DNA of 64,000 bases, from contig BSQZ01000102.1 of the NCBI GenBank assembly GCA_033239005.1, forward strand, positions 1,497,501 through 1,561,500, given 5' to 3'. Positions 1 through 12,373 of this stretch are shown piece by piece. Within the stretch, counting starts at the first letter, position 1. Every line of letters starts with the position of its first letter. The translations under genes and the position numbers were made by a program. Source of the stretch: Lamellibrachia satsuma (Eukaryota; Annelida; Polychaeta; Sabellida; Siboglinidae). Under the pieces are notes generated by a model. That model searched no databases. It saw nothing but the letters and a program-made list of their open reading frames with translations, and was not told the origin of the DNA.

Positions 1-560
1 ACAGTGGATACTGGGCATCTTGCGGCCTCAGGCTAATGTGCTGGAGATCGGGGAGCAAGTTGGAGCCCTTGAGGTGAAGTGTGCAGGGCCCACCGGCTTG
101 TGGACATGTCCCGGTCTCACTTTTCCAACTGCCACCTAAGGGCAAATAGATAACCCTAACAGAAAATCCGGAGTGGAGTCCAGAAAGCGGTTTGATGCCA
201 ATCCTGCCTTCATTCCGTCAGCTCCTGCAGCCGAGCTGATGCCAAACGTAGTGCATCGCATTCCTTTGGACTACACCAGCGAGGTCGAGAGGGGGATTCT
301 GACGACTGGGCAACCCATGATCATACATCGCCCAGGCTTCCGCCACCCTTTAGATGACACTCCCGTGCCGCTGTTCAGCGGCAGCACAAAACGGAAGGCA
401 GCAGTCACAAGTTATAAGTCCAATGCGATTGGCGTAGAGAACGGGCGCTACGGGTTACCTCCGACGGTAGGATCATCGTGTCCCAGTGGTCAGCTACCAC
501 CCGTCTTAAGCTGGGCAGCCCCCGGCCAGTAAGGTGCTGACCCGCCACGGTCCGCCTGCT
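1..560 (+). other. Possible 5' part of the LINE that follows
   Basis: A 119-codon frame is open at 173-532 without an ATG and matches no family I recognise. The stretch ends with GGCAGCCCCCGGCCAGTAAGG at about 513-533, just before the LINE endonuclease begins near 630. It may therefore be the 5' region of that LINE. That link is inference from position only. Confidence 0.25.
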
Positions 561-565
561 TCAAT

Positions 566-3500
566 GTGTGTTTGGAGCTTAGAGCATCTGCTCGACAAGT
601 GGATCAACAAATCAAAGCAATAAAGAAGATGCCAGCTCTTCGAATTGTAAACTGGAGCGTCAGAACCTTGCACACTAGATTGACAGATGCTCTGCAACCG
701 ATCAGCAATGCTTGTAAGACTGCCGTAATCGACATGGAACTACACTGGCTGAACAATGACATAGCCTGCTTACAAGACTTGCCGACAGTGGCTCGCTGTA
801 AGAACAGCGATACACGTTCTTCTTGTAGGGGAATAGTCCCGAAGAAAAGCTTGAACATAGGCTTTGTTGTGAAGAACAGTCCACCTCTTGAGTATCTACG
901 CTGCAACGCTCTGTTCTACTCAGGAGTCCAAAGATCAGTTCTGTGAGGATGCTGCTATCAGCAGAATTCCCAAGACAGAACAACTCTACCTGCTGGGATA
1001 CTGAAATGCAAGAGTGGGTGCTAATGAGGCATGGCTTGGGGAACATGAATGAGAATGGACAGAGACTACTCGAGCTGTGCAACTATCATGAACTGTCACA
1101 AACACTTTCTTTAAAAACAAATCATGTTGCAAAGTGTCCTGGAGACATCCCAGGTCAGGTCATTGGCACCAACTTGACCTCGTCATCACCAGGCGTGAGT
1201 CTCTCAACAACGTCCTCAACACACGCAGCTGCCACAGCACGGCTTGTGACATTGATCTCTCCCTGATGTGTACCAAGTTTAGAATGCAACCAAATAGGCT
1301 TTTCCACACCAAACAGAAATGCCATCTGCGTATCAATGATAGCCACACTGCCCTCCCAGAGAAGAATCAACAGTTTCTTGACTCCATCGGACAGGCACTC
1401 TAAAACAATCCCACGTATAGTGAAGCAAAATGGAACACTCTTCGTGACGCCATATGCAACACTGCACTCACAACATATGGTAAAAAGGAACTGGCGCGAA
1501 GCAAACATCACTGTCATGTAACCTGTCATCGAAGTCAAGCGCTGTACTTTTGTCAACTTTAAGAGAGACCCAAGCACAAAGAACTTGAATACACTAGGAA
1601 CAAGCCCCAACAGACTGCTCGGCGTTGCGCTAACAACTAATGGTTACAACTCTGCCGGAGCATCCAACTGTCCTCCGACACAGGGAACATCAGGGGCATG
1701 TATGATGGAATAAAGAAGGCAACCGGTCCATATATAAAGAAGACTGCTCCACTGAAAACAAAGTCAGGGGAAGTCAATAAATAAATAAATGGAGAGATGG
1801 GTGGAGCACTACGTCGAACTGTACTCCAGAGAAAATACGGTCACCAAGGAGGCACTAAACACCATTACGTGCTTGCCCGTTATGTAAGAACGGGACAATG
1901 AACCCACAGTGGAAGAGCTCAGCAAATCTGTCGATTAACTTGCCATTGGATAAGCTCCGGGAAATGATGTGATACCATCTGAAGTCATCAAGCACGGGAA
2001 ACGTGCTCTGTGGCGCCACCTGCGTGAACTTATCTGCCACTGCTGGAAAAGAGGGAGCAGTATCTCAGGACATGCGCAATGCAAAGATAGAGACCTTGTA
2101 AAAAAACAAAGGTGATCGCAGCGGTACGGTAGCTCCAGCGATTGCAACAACTACCACGGTAGCTCCTTGTTTCGTGTCGTGGGAAACGTTTTTGGCCGGG
2201 TTGCCCTGGGCAGACTGCAGATCTTAGCTGAACGCATCTATCCCGAATCTCAATGTGGCTTCTTCCTTTATATCCATCTATTATTCGAAGGTATGAAAGT
2301 AAAGATGTTTACCTGGCCCTGTGTTGTCACCGACACAAAACAACAACCTCGACTGTATCTAAAATTATTCGTTATTCATCATAATTAGGTTGTAAAACAA
2401 TGATATACAATAACAGTAGACAACTAGTTTTCCAACGATTCCAAACATTATAACATTTCGTTGATCTGTTAATCAGTTGGAAACAAATAAATCTCTAGAT
2501 TAGCCATCGGTCGCTATTCAGCGCCACTAGCACAACTCTTACTCACCAAAATTTCAATCGCTAGGCGACTAAAATAAACAAGCTAATTATATACAACCTC
2601 ACTCGATCTCCGATCTGTGACAGTTTCAGAACTAGGAGATCCACAATTTACATGATATTCTCTGTCCAACAACTGCAAGAGAAATGTCGTCAACAAAGAA
2701 GACCATGGTATATTGCCTTCATTGATCTTACTGATTAAGGCGTTTGACCTCATAAGCAGAAGTGGACTATTCAAGCTGCTGGAGAAAATTGGCTGCCCTC
2801 CACAGCTGCTCAGTGCGATCTCCTCCTTTCATGACAACACGAAGAGCACAGTCAACAATGACGGGGCTACATCCGAACCCTTTGAGATCCGCAGTAGAGT
2901 ACAAAGGGTATGTGTGTCCTGGCACCAACACTCTTTGGCATATTGTTCTCCCTGAAGCTGTCAAACGCCATTGGTCCATCTACAGAAGGCGTCTACTTAC
3001 ACACCAGAACAGACGGAAAGCTGTTTAATGTCGCCCGCTTGAGAGCCAAGACGCCGAGTCCTCATTAGATAAATGCTTTTCGCTGATGATGCCGCGCTAC
3101 CAACTCACACTGGGGAAGATCTCCAGCAACTAATGAATAGACTCTCCCACACCTGCATAGAATTTGTACTGACCGTCAGCATCAAAAAGACAAATGTCAT
3201 GGGACAGGACGTTGTTATGCCGCCATCAATCAACATCGACAACGTGACATTGGAGGTTGTTGATAGTTTTACGTACCTAGGCTCCACAATCACAAGTAAT
3301 TTGTCACTAGATTCTGAAATCAACGCACATATAGCAAAAGCTGTAAGCATCATGTCCAAACTGAACAGGAAAGTGTGGAGCAATAACAATCTGACAGAAA
3401 ACACGAAACTGCGCGTGTACCGGGCATGTGTTCTCAGCACACTGCTCTACAGTAGTAACGGTTACACAACGTATGCAAGACAAGAGAAGAAACTGAACCG

Positions 3501-3600
3501 TTTTCACCTTCGCTGCCTCAGACGTATATTCGGCATCTCCTGGTAAGACAGGGTCACGAACACAGAGGTCCTGTATTCGCATTATGTTTTACATACAGCC
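566..3600 (+). pseudogene. Decayed RTE-like non-LTR retrotransposon (endonuclease plus reverse transcriptase)
   Basis: Fragments in shifting frames match the AP-endonuclease/reverse transcriptase polyprotein often annotated as craniofacial development protein 2-like. The endonuclease starts near 630 (NWSVRTLH, then DMELHWLN and DIACLQD). It continues at about 1000-1400 (GLGNMNENGQRLLELCNYHEL, then WRHPRSGHWHQLDLV). Reverse transcriptase segments follow at 2167-2260 (RIYPESQCGF), 2700-2950 (KAFDLISRSGLFKLLEKIGCP) and 3073-3546, where LFADDAAL is the catalytic FADD box. The C-terminal part has FTYLGSTI and LRCLRRIFGISW. Many stops and frameshifts show it is dead. About 375 bp of unrelated DNA (2261-2635) splits the RT between QCGF and the following helix. 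Family assignment is by similarity. Confidence 0.8.
2261..2635. other. Foreign insertion inside the LINE reverse transcriptase
   Basis: Reverse transcriptase similarity stops after SQCGF at about 2260 and resumes near 2640 with a segment reading MIFSVQQLQEKC. The AT-rich stretch between them has no recognisable protein. No clear terminal repeats or target duplication were found, so the type of insertion is unknown. Confidence 0.45.
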
Positions 3601-3999
3601 TGAGAGAGACAGTCGACTTTTTTGCACTTTTTTAGGGTTTTATTTAAAACAAATATTAGAAAAATTCAGACCGAGAAAATATTTCAGAATACTTTAATTA
3701 ACTGTGGAATCACAAGTTATTAGGCCCTACTTTACATCAGAATTGCTTTACACATTTTAACAATATATATTTTTTATAATATCCAACCTTGTTGGTGAAA
3801 ATAAAACATATAAAGTGATAAATGACTGCGAATGAACCAGATAACATCTGCAAATGTTTAATGTTCGGGGTGTTTCAGCGGCCGTCATACGTTACACCGC
3901 CTTGCATTATTACATACAATGAAATATTATTAAACGTTCAATATATTTTGTTAACCTTCAGAGTAGAACCATCCGTCCAAAATCCAAGATCTGCTCCAG
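3601..3999. other. Spacer and probable 3' UTR of the left DUF1647-like gene
   Basis: AT-rich DNA with no supported coding frame. A minus-strand AATAAA (plus-strand TTTATT at 3639-3644) could serve as poly(A) signal for the gene that ends at 4000, giving a UTR of about 360 bp. It lies close to the LINE end, so this is tentative. Confidence 0.3.
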
Positions 4000-6555
4000 T
4001 TAGTATAGCATGTGTTTGCACATTCTGATGCTGTACCCGTGTGTGGCATGGCGAACTACAGCGAAGAACGTCTCGTCAGTCTTGTAGACCATACTGTTAT
4101 CCCGCATCCAGATATTGCTCAGTATGAGGTTAATAGCCGCCTGGTCAAATCGGTTGCAGTTGACGTACTCTTTGTAATGGTCTTCTGTCGTAAATGTGCA
4201 CTTCTGATTGGAATTTGGCATAAAGCAACGCGCCTCTTGCGCGCACATCACGAACCACCAGAGAATGTCGCGGAAGACCTGTTGAAAAAGTAAACACTGC
4301 TGCATTAATTGTAAGATTTACACTTTTCTATCATAATAAATACATAATTATGATGTATAGCACCAATATATAAACTCAGAAAATAAAGACACAGAACCTA
4401 GAAAAATGGCTGCAGATAGACATTCCAACAAACCCAACCAAATAACTGGTGAACATAAACCATATATGAATTAATGCCGTACTAGACTGCCCCAGAAGAC
4501 ACCTTAAAATTCCAATTTCTCAGACCCTTTTACCCCTTCTCTCCATCACTGTGTGGTTACACTTTCAATGTTTTGTGAACCCTCGCAGTAGAACCATCTT
4601 TTAAACTCACCTTCTCTGTACGATAAATGAGCATCGTACCACTGCCAAACTGCACGATTTTCTTCTGGGCGTTAACGTCGGTTGACAGGTAACTGTACAT
4701 GCCAGGGTTGGTCACTGCGAAGTTAGAATGATGCGATCTGACAAAAGAGAATGTTTTCAATAATTAGAAGTAAAACTATGGATCGCTCGTTGATGGCAAA
4801 GGCAGCTTGGGACGGCATAGGATATGAATAGGGGACGTTGTGAGGAGAGACATGACAGTGAAAGAGGTTGTGGAAGAGAACAACATATTGACAGAAATTT
4901 ACCTGTGGAACATAACGTAACCGCCATTTTTCCTGGCAACCCGGTAGGCGGCACTCAAATCGGTTCCGTTGATGCGGAATGACGCATCTATCCAGAAGAC
5001 GGCGCTGTGCTCGCGCAGTGCTGTCTGCGGAGTTCATTCATGTATATTTAAATATTCGTAATAATATTGTGAATAAATCAATATATATTAGTGTGCAGAA
5101 CAATAGACATGTGATTTTTCTTCAATTTACAAACAGAAGGTTAAACATTACTCCCTGTCATTTCGCCAGTTTTAATGTAATAATATTCAGATTTAACTTA
5201 TTGGATGACATATATTTTGTGCATGGAGATTGTCAACTAGTGCCTACGTGTATTGGAACAGTTTGTAAATATATGTACTTGCCTCAATCACAAACGGTTT
5301 CCATGCGTATGTTCTCAGGTTGCTTGCAAACATCGGTAGTCTGCTCAAGTTGAAATAGCGATACGTCACGGAACACCAACTTTTCACCTAGAAATACAAA
5401 ACATCATTTGTGTTTTTGGGAATAGACTTTCCCCATCAAACACAAATATAGGCATGAAGAACAGCATCAAAAGTACGTAAAGATTTAAATCGCCCACTTT
5501 ATTTACATTTACTTAGTAATTTATGTGCATGCACTATGCAAGTAGGTAGGCCTACCTACATTCAGTTTGACATAATCATAGTCCGGGCAAGCATGCCCGC
5601 CCCAAATGGCATAGAGACAATACAGTTCGCACGAGGAATATCACAATAGTCTACTTCAATTGATAATGATATTAGTTAATTGTTTCCGACAGCGACCCGC
5701 TACGAGTACTAACTACTATATTGGGTAGCAATTACAACGCACACAAAACAAGTCCCGAAGGGCGACTGTTGCGAATATTTCAGTTGTATACAGTCAGCTG
5801 CGTCAAAATATCTGACGATTATATCCAAATCGACACGATGAATTCCCTTTCTGCATATGTGAGGACTTTTGTTTCTAGTCCTACACAGACTCATCACTCG
5901 TGGTTGGCACGATAACAAGACGATATACGATAACAAGACGTCGATTTACAGAAGTTGTTGCTGTCTTTGACAAGGCGGCAGTGCAATGGTTCTAAAACTA
6001 AGACGACATAATAGGTAAGTATTCATCATTACGGAAGTTGGTTTTATTCACGATAGTCGATACAATTGGGAGTTGGCAGGACGGCCTGCTAATTGAATGA
6101 AGACGACGTACCTTGGCGATTTGTTCCGTTTTCAGACCGATGTCGAAGTACAGCATTTTTTTCTCTGGCATGAGAGCCTGTATGGCAGCGATGGCGTCCA
6201 TCGACTCGGCGAAATGATTGCTGCTGGCGGCGGTGACAAACACAAAGTCGGCCATCTTGTCAGGGGTGAGAGTGTGGTACGAGCCACTTGGAGGCATGAA
6301 GGTACGGCGCATCTGATCACTGGCGTTAAACGGAATGCTGTTGTTCGCATACTGGAGAGGCAGTTTCTCTGAGTCAAGTGTCGATGTTGTAACTCGCAAT
6401 GGCTTGGTTTTATTTACTGATGACGACAAACCTGTTTCTAAACCACGTAGTCTGCTGTAGCAAAATCTGAACAGTTGAGCAGTCGTCAGAAGAAGCAGAG
6501 CGTAAAGGAAACACGTCCGCATCATGCGAGGTAAACATCGTCTTGACATCGTCAT
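4000..6555 (-). CDS. DUF1647-like type II membrane protein, copy A (5 exons)
   Basis: Five minus-strand exons join in phase: 6555-6112, 5387-5283, 5024-4903, 4737-4611 and 4278-4000, giving 358 residues. The protein begins with a basic tail, then one hydrophobic segment (residues about 15-31, FLYALLLLTTAQLF). This predicts a signal anchor with a lumenal domain. The domain has FVFVTAASSNHF, MLYFDIGL, an exon-2 core with YAWKPFVIE, AVFWIDASF, HSNFAVTNPGMYSYL, ILWWFVMCAQ and CNRFDQAAIN. This order resembles Pfam DUF1647 proteins, which look like Golgi-type glycosyltransferases. No activity is established, and the family name is from memory. N-glycosylation sequons are present (for example NNS, NAS, NGT). 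Intron 2 has a GC donor (GAG|GCAAGT); the others are GT-AG. All exons are open, so the gene looks functional. A near-identical paralogue lies at 31070-26691. Confidence 0.8.
5542..5559. repeat. Perfect 18-bp palindrome, single copy
   Basis: GTAGGTAGGCCTACCTAC is self-complementary and lies in intron 1 of copy A, preceded by GCACTATGCAA. The equivalent intron of copy B has the same palindrome twice (28919-28936 and 28950-28967). Confidence 0.8.
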
Positions 6556-6604
6556 ACCCTAAGCACATCGAGACAAGTAATAGCATTATTTGTTATGTTT
6601 GTTG

Positions 6605-6855
6605 TGCTTGTTGTGCTTTTGTGCGTGCGTGAATGCGTGCGTGCGTGCGCATGCGTGCGTATGTATACGTGCATGCGATCATGCGTGCGCGTGCGTGCGT
6701 ATGTATGCGTGCGTGCGTGCGTGCATGCGTGTGTGCGTGCGCATGCGTGCGTATGTATGCGTGCATGCGAGCGTGCGTGCGCGTGCGTGCATATGTATGC
6801 GTGCGTGCGTGCGTATGTATGCGTGCGTGCGTGCGAGCGTGCGTGCTTGCGCGCT
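6605..6855. repeat. GCGT/GTAT tetranucleotide microsatellite upstream of copy A
   Basis: Imperfect GTGC, GCGT and GTAT units run for about 250 bp, alternating purine and pyrimidine almost throughout (a Z-DNA-prone pattern). It begins about 50 bp upstream of the copy A start codon. A shorter related tract occupies the same position upstream of copy B. The open frames here are by-products of the repeat. Confidence 0.9.
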
Positions 6856-7049
6856 TTCCTGCGTATTTGAAGACATACAGCCGTTGCCACGTGTTTTACT
6901 GTGTCTACGCCATATAACAAAACAAGTCATATTAGCATCATTTTCAATATCACCAGTTCGCTAGTATGGTGCTTCTATGGACAATGTAAATATATACGGT
7001 ATGTGATATATGTAGGGTGCATATTGTGTTACCCGACCGAACATATCTG

Positions 7050-8035
7050 GCACATTATCTAGCCCACAACATCTACCATTTGGAGTGCCACAAGGATCCG
7101 TCCTTGGCCCTGTTCTGTTCAGCTTATATACTACATCACTCAGCCAAGTTATTGCTAATCGTAATCTCAGTCATCACCTTTATGCTGATGACACACAGGT
7201 TTACATATCACTTTCACAATCAAATGGACAAGAATCTCTTTCGACTTTAAGTCACTGTCTTACCCATCAGATACTGTTCGCAATTTAGGTGTTATCTTTG
7301 ACAGTGACTTCAACTTTCGCCAGCATATCTCTCAAGTATGTAAATCCTGTTTCTATCATATTCGTGATCTTCGTCTAATTTGGCGTCACATATCTATATC
7401 TACTGCTAAAACAATATCAACGGCACTAATTAGCAGCCGCCTTGACTATTGCAATTCACTACTAAATAACATCGCTAAAAGAGACTTGGATAAACTCCAA
7501 CGAGTACAAAATTGTCTGGCACGTGTGGTTCTCAGGGCGCCTCGGTTTTCACCGTCACTACCACTACTTAAACAGTTACATTGGCTTCCAGTTTCTTATC
7601 GAATTAATTTTAAGCTGTCCATTCTTGCATATCGTGCTCTATCTACACAACAACCATCCTACTTGGCTAGTCTCCTGCATATTTAAAATATCCCTAGGCA
7701 GCTAAGATCATCAGTTTCACAACAACTTATTGTACCTAAAACAAAACTTAACTTGGGTAAACGTGCTTTCTCTGTCGCTGCGCCTAGGGTCTGGAATGAA
7801 CTCCCTATCACTTTGAAAACATCTGAAACTATTGCTATTTTCCGAAAAAAAACTCAAGACATATCTATTCCAAATTGCATTCCCACCATAAATGTTCGGT
7901 TGTCCCTCGTTCTGATACTGACTTTTGCGCGTCCCTGTTTACGATTACGCTTAATGATTATGTTTTGTTGCGCCTCTGAGCTCAGGTTCCTGGGGATATA
8001 GGCGCCATAGAAGTCAATTATTATTATTATTAACA
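7050..8035 (+). mobile_element. CR1/L2-like LINE, 5'-truncated copy
   Basis: Reverse transcriptase begins with PQGSVLGPVLFSLYTTSL and the catalytic YADD box in HHLYADDTQVYISLS (7085-7250). It continues after frameshifts with LQRVQNCLARVVLRAPRFS and LLKQLHWLPV (7486-7680), then KRAFSVAAPRVWNELPITLK (7753-7850). The 3' end is a short UTR finishing in (ATT)n at about 8017-8031. That layout is typical of CR1/L2-group LINEs. A second 3' fragment of the same family lies at 54480-54980 on the minus strand. The paralogous duplicate at 31.4 kb lacks this insertion. Confidence 0.8.
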
Positions 8036-8040
8036 TTGGA

Positions 8041-8180
8041 AACTTCATAGGGTATCTGTCGGAAAACATATTAGGACCACAACCTTTGTTAATGCGAAAA
8101 CGACGAAAAGTATATCGACTAAACGCGCCACTTTCACAACAATTAAGAAATTATATTTTAGTTAAAACAAATTGCGAACG
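8041..8180. repeat. Segmental-duplication sequence resumed after the LINE
   Basis: The stretch with GTCGGAAAACATATTA and ACGACAATTAAG-like words matches 31436-31560 downstream of the LINE insertion point. It shows that the 7.05-8.03 kb LINE interrupts duplicated DNA. Confidence 0.6.
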
Positions 8181-8339
8181 TATGCTGAATCATCATAGGC
8201 ATACATGGAAATAAACTTATCGGCTTGATGTAGGAACATTATCTTATTACGCCCTTTGTTCCTAGGTACAAACCATACCTGAGGTTCTACAATGAACTAG
8301 CGATTGATGTGCTCTGGATATTCCATACTTTTGGAATGA

Positions 8340-8565
8340 TGCATATTAAATTCCATCCTGACAAGTGTCATTTTGCCCACTCGGGTACTCAAACCCAGAA
8401 ACCCCACAGCACTTTAACAATTGGAGACACAGCAGTAGCTTTACGAAAGGACCCATGAGCGACATTTGACCAACAGCTAAAATTCTCTGACAATATTGAG
8501 AACATTGTCGAGAAGGCCAACCGGGCGTTAGTTAGATTTCCAAACCCTAACGTGAAGAAAACAAG
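8340..8565 (+). pseudogene. LINE reverse transcriptase fragment, copy A side
   Basis: The reading KFHPDKCHFAH followed by a QQLKFSDNIENIVEKANRA-like segment matches the thumb side of CR1/L2-like reverse transcriptases. The same fragment occurs at 32500-32745. It therefore pre-dates the segmental duplication. Both copies carry stops or frameshifts. Confidence 0.6.
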
Positions 8566-8717
8566 GAACAAGCATCACCCAAACGTTCACGGTTAGCAGT
8601 GGTCTTGATTCAGTCACCCAGTATTTTTAATGTTCGCTGTGTCCATCGAAGCAAATATGTTTAAAAGACATTGGAACAAAAAGAGTAACTCCATGCATAG
8701 CAACAACGGTGAGACAA

Positions 8718-8718
<1 letters not shown>

Positions 8719-8788
<70 letters not shown>

Positions 8789-8825
8789 TGTGTGCGTGCG
8801 TGCGTGCGTGCGTGCGTGTGTGTGT
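8719..8825. repeat. (GT)n then (GCGT)n microsatellite
   Basis: About 50 bp of GT dinucleotides pass into GCGT and GTGT units. Open frames across it are repeat artefacts. Confidence 0.95.
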
Positions 8826-8829
8826 AATT

Positions 8830-9360
8830 TATGCATGGTTTAAGTTTTCTGACATTGGCACCGGTCTATGTTATGAATGTTTGGAACACGTTGTCTGACG
8901 ACACGTTTAAGCCCAGAACAGTCAACCAGCTCTCCAATCCCGATCCAAAACAGAACGAAGATACCATCCAGACACGCACAGTCACCATTTCACAAACTAG
9001 ACAAACCGGAACAAAGATGGTGCAAAAATCAATAGTGAAAACTTTAACAAAACTAGCAGAAAACCAAACCTTGCACGGGCTCATTACTCATCGTTGGATA
9101 ACTATTGACCACGTTTATTGTGTATACTTAGCACTAGAGAATATATCAAGCCGCAGGATACACGATTTGACCAGTGCTAGACAGCTACATAAACACATAC
9201 TCGTCGCTGACGTCTCTGTGTGAGCAAGCAGAGCTAGCACACCATTTGTTGTGCAGTGTTAAGTGTCATTATGTCGGCTCTAGAAACCCGGTGGGGTCGA
9301 CGAGTTGTCCGTCTTAAATGTCAATGTTTTGCTAGTCGCTTACTATTGCGAACTGTCCTC
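8830..9360. other. No supported gene
   Basis: A 130-codon frame is open at 8831-9223, but it has low complexity (Thr/Gln/Asn-rich) and no family signature. It has no splice or repeat context, so I do not call it a gene. Confidence 0.4.
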
Positions 9361-9489
9361 AATACGCATAAAATTGGCGGGGTATTGTAATGACATCTCA
9401 GCAATCACGTGATTGGTTAACGTAATTTGTTAACGTGCTTTGCTAACATTTATAAAAAAAAGCAGCGGAAATACGTTTTGCATAGAACA

Positions 9490-10060
9490 AGACTGCAAAA
9501 ACTACTTTTTAACAAGATTGAACAAGATTACCATCCCAAACAACAAGTTCCAGATGGCAAGTGGACAAGAAAGCCATTGGCTTTTCGAGAGTCAACAATT
9601 GTATCATTTATGTATAGCCCGCCCTTATAAGATATATGTCAATTCTATATTTAAACATATTCACACTACTAGCATTAACACAATCATTTGACAGTTTGTT
9701 CCATTCTTTATCACCATCTGTGAGAATGAGTACTTTCTCAAATCCAACCTACACTGTTCCTCTGGTTCTACTGCCTTCTTTAAGTTTGAAGAACATATTC
9801 TTTTCAATATCCTCATAATAGTTCACTATTTTAAACACTTCTATTTTGTCTCCTCTTAGTCTCCTCATTTGTTGTGTTGTCAAACCACATTCTAACAAGC
9901 GGCTTTCATAACTAAGGTCTCTCAATTCTGGAATCATTTTAGTTGCTCTTCATTGTATTCTTTCTAGTTTGTCTATGTCCTTCATACCATATGGTCTCTA
10001 TGCTTGTATACAGTATTCCAAGTTTGATGTAACTATTGCTTTGTACAGCGGTAGGGAACG
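9490..10060 (-). pseudogene. CR1/L2-like LINE 3' fragment
   Basis: On the minus strand the sequence reads MIPELRDLSYESRLLECGLT, then RRLRGDKIEVFKIVN, and ends with NMFKYRIDIYLI. These are the RT C-terminal motifs of a LINE family also present at 31580-32276 on the plus strand (IIPELRYRSYKSRLLQCGLT). A shared 3' UTR, including CAAGTGGACAAGAAAGCCAT-like words, follows both. It marks the right end of duplicated block A. Confidence 0.7.
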
Positions 10061-11400
10061 GCAATATTAGTTGAGCCATTTTTCATTATTTTTTATGTCT
10101 AGGGCGCAATCATATTCATAAGTCAAAGTTAGTTTTACTCACACAAACTATGATTATTAGTAGATCATTTTATACCAACATAATATATCTAATATGCATA
10201 TATAATTATATATAGCTGATTCAAATAGGGTTGGTAAGCTGGCTCAACTAACACTTGGGGTAGGGTAAGCTGAGCCACAGTGTAGCGTAAGTTGCGTAAA
10301 TGCTTTATTTGTATAATTTACGTAGGCCTTGTACAACAATTCATAACAACTCAGCCAACACATCTACCCAATGTGTACAACACGTCTCTGACAAGTCTAC
10401 ATGGTTAATTATTAAGTAAACACGCTTAATTAACATAGACTTATAGGCCAATCGCAACCAGTGTAACTAATTGCTAATATGTTGCTTTGTAGCTATCCGA
10501 CGTCCCAATTTGCTTGAAAAATGTATTCTTTTATGTATTTTGAGGTAAAGAACACTCGTCTTCGTTCTTTAACCACTGCTCAACTAACCCTCCCTTGGGC
10601 CTTGGGTGGCTCAATCAGCCCAGTTTCAACAATTAAGCTTATTTAATTAACTCATTAATGCACCAAATTATGTAAATACTTTTATGTTCCCTGTGGTGTC
10701 GGATGCGCAGAGAGACGCTGGTCTAGTTCCAAGTGTGGCCGCAGCTCGTTTGATGTAGGAATAAGGGAGGCGGATACATAAGTAAAGGTTGCTAAAGGGC
10801 ATATTTTAACGCCAGGTTGTATGCATCACAAGTACAACAGTAAACATAATCATTGTACATACAAGTCGATTGTAACCAGTTATTGATGTACCCAATAAAT
10901 CAACAGTGTATGCACACAACCAATCAAACTGGTAATCACCATAATACATCAAAGGTGAGGGGCTACCTGCCACAGGCACTGCTCCATAGAGAGAAGTGCC
11001 ACTCCCACCCAAGTGATGTAAATACTTTTCTTCTCTGTGCATAGTTAAACCATTTGTAAGTGCACAAACAATAAAGTCTGGTCACGTGCGTTGATAGTTT
11101 ACACACCAGGAGACATTAATCACAATTACCAAGTTGCTTTTAGGAATCCATGTTGAGATGTATTTATTAATTTATGTTTTACAAGGAATTCCACCATGTG
11201 GTATCTAATTAATGTTTCGAGTAATTTACATACGAGTAATTTACATTTAGAGTAATTTACATACTTCTAAGAATAAGGGACACAATATTATTATCATCAA
11301 CGTCATTACACAGAATCTTAATAAAAGAGAAAAATCAAAAAGGAGAAGCAACGAAACTGCATTCACGTTACCACGATATGCTGTCTTCCTGAAACACTCG
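10060..11400. other. Gene-free AT-rich stretch with recurring GGCTCAACTAAC-type words
   Basis: No supported coding frame. Short words of the type TGAGCCA, GGCTCAACTAAC and CTCAACTAACCC recur at about 10069, 10231, 10272, 10577 and 10602. They could be arms of a decayed transposon, but no ends were defined. Confidence 0.3.
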
Positions 11401-11572
11401 ATTCCGTTGTCAACTCTTTATGTCTTCACCGCAACGCGATACGCTCGTTTTCCATGTGGAGTTACTTATTCAGTTGCTTTCTCTCGCACATAAATATGTG
11501 GACACACCCACACACGCAGCCACCCAATCGGTTTTTAGTTTCCTTAGCATAACACTGCACAGCTTGTCATCC

Positions 11573-11775
11573 TACTTTGTTATAAAACGCATCAGATATT
11601 TGATATACTATAACACTCGCTGCTGTCTGGCTGCTTGCCTGAATTTGGCGGACGCAATTGTAAAAAGTCAAAAAAGCATATCCTGTGTCATCAGTTGCTT
11701 TGCAAAACGTATTCATTTGATCAGCCCTAAGACATTATATTGTTTAATATCTGGTAAGCATATTGTGTGAGATGT
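11573..11775 (+). repeat. Dispersed repeat, copy 1
   Basis: This roughly 200-bp unit runs from ACTTTGTTATAAAACGCAT through AACACTCGCTGCTGTCTGG to TGGTAAGCATATTGTGTGAG. It matches the reverse complement of about 13645-13892. It encodes nothing recognisable; a SINE or MITE is possible. Confidence 0.7.
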
Positions 11776-12328
11776 ATACATCTAAATGACTAAACATTAC
11801 ACAAGTTTTATTTTTATGTGGACATATTAAAGTGGCCGATTAACCTGAAGTAAAAGTGATGAAATGTCAAAGGGTGTTTTAAATCCATTAGACCCCAAAA
11901 CCCAACAAAAGTCGGGGGGTCCCGTACAAATGGTTTTAATATCTAACATAGCACTGGCTACATCACTTGAAAAATTAGCAAATTACAGTACTTTGATCAG
12001 AATCATCCTTGAAGACCTCCTGCAGTGAAATTACAATAATGACATTTAACTGGCCAGCAAGGCAGCTTATAGTATACCAAATTCATGTAACAAAATATTA
12101 GCAGCATCCATCAAGTTAATTAGTGACCACAGCCAGATTAATGATAGGCATCTGGCATCGCTACAATGCAGTCGGCGAAATCTACGCCAGGCAGCCCGTG
12201 ACATCAGAACAGGCGGAAACTGCTGGGCCTACTGCGCGTTCAGCCGTATTGTGCGCCATTGTTTACATTCTTTTAATCCATCCATTGATAACACAGCATC
12301 ATATTTTTCGTTATAAAATTCGGATAGT
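11776..12328. other. No supported gene
   Basis: AT-rich DNA with only short chance frames, lying before the THAP-like segment. Confidence 0.4.
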
Positions 12329-12373
12329 TTGGAACTATTACATATATTTAGCAAGTTCAGATATGTTAGTGTA

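Noticed and set aside
6590..6964. Long Cys/Val/Arg-rich and Ala/Arg/Thr/His-rich frames on both strands
   Set aside because: They follow directly from the GCGT microsatellite; the same happens at 8.7, 13.4 and 31.2 kb.
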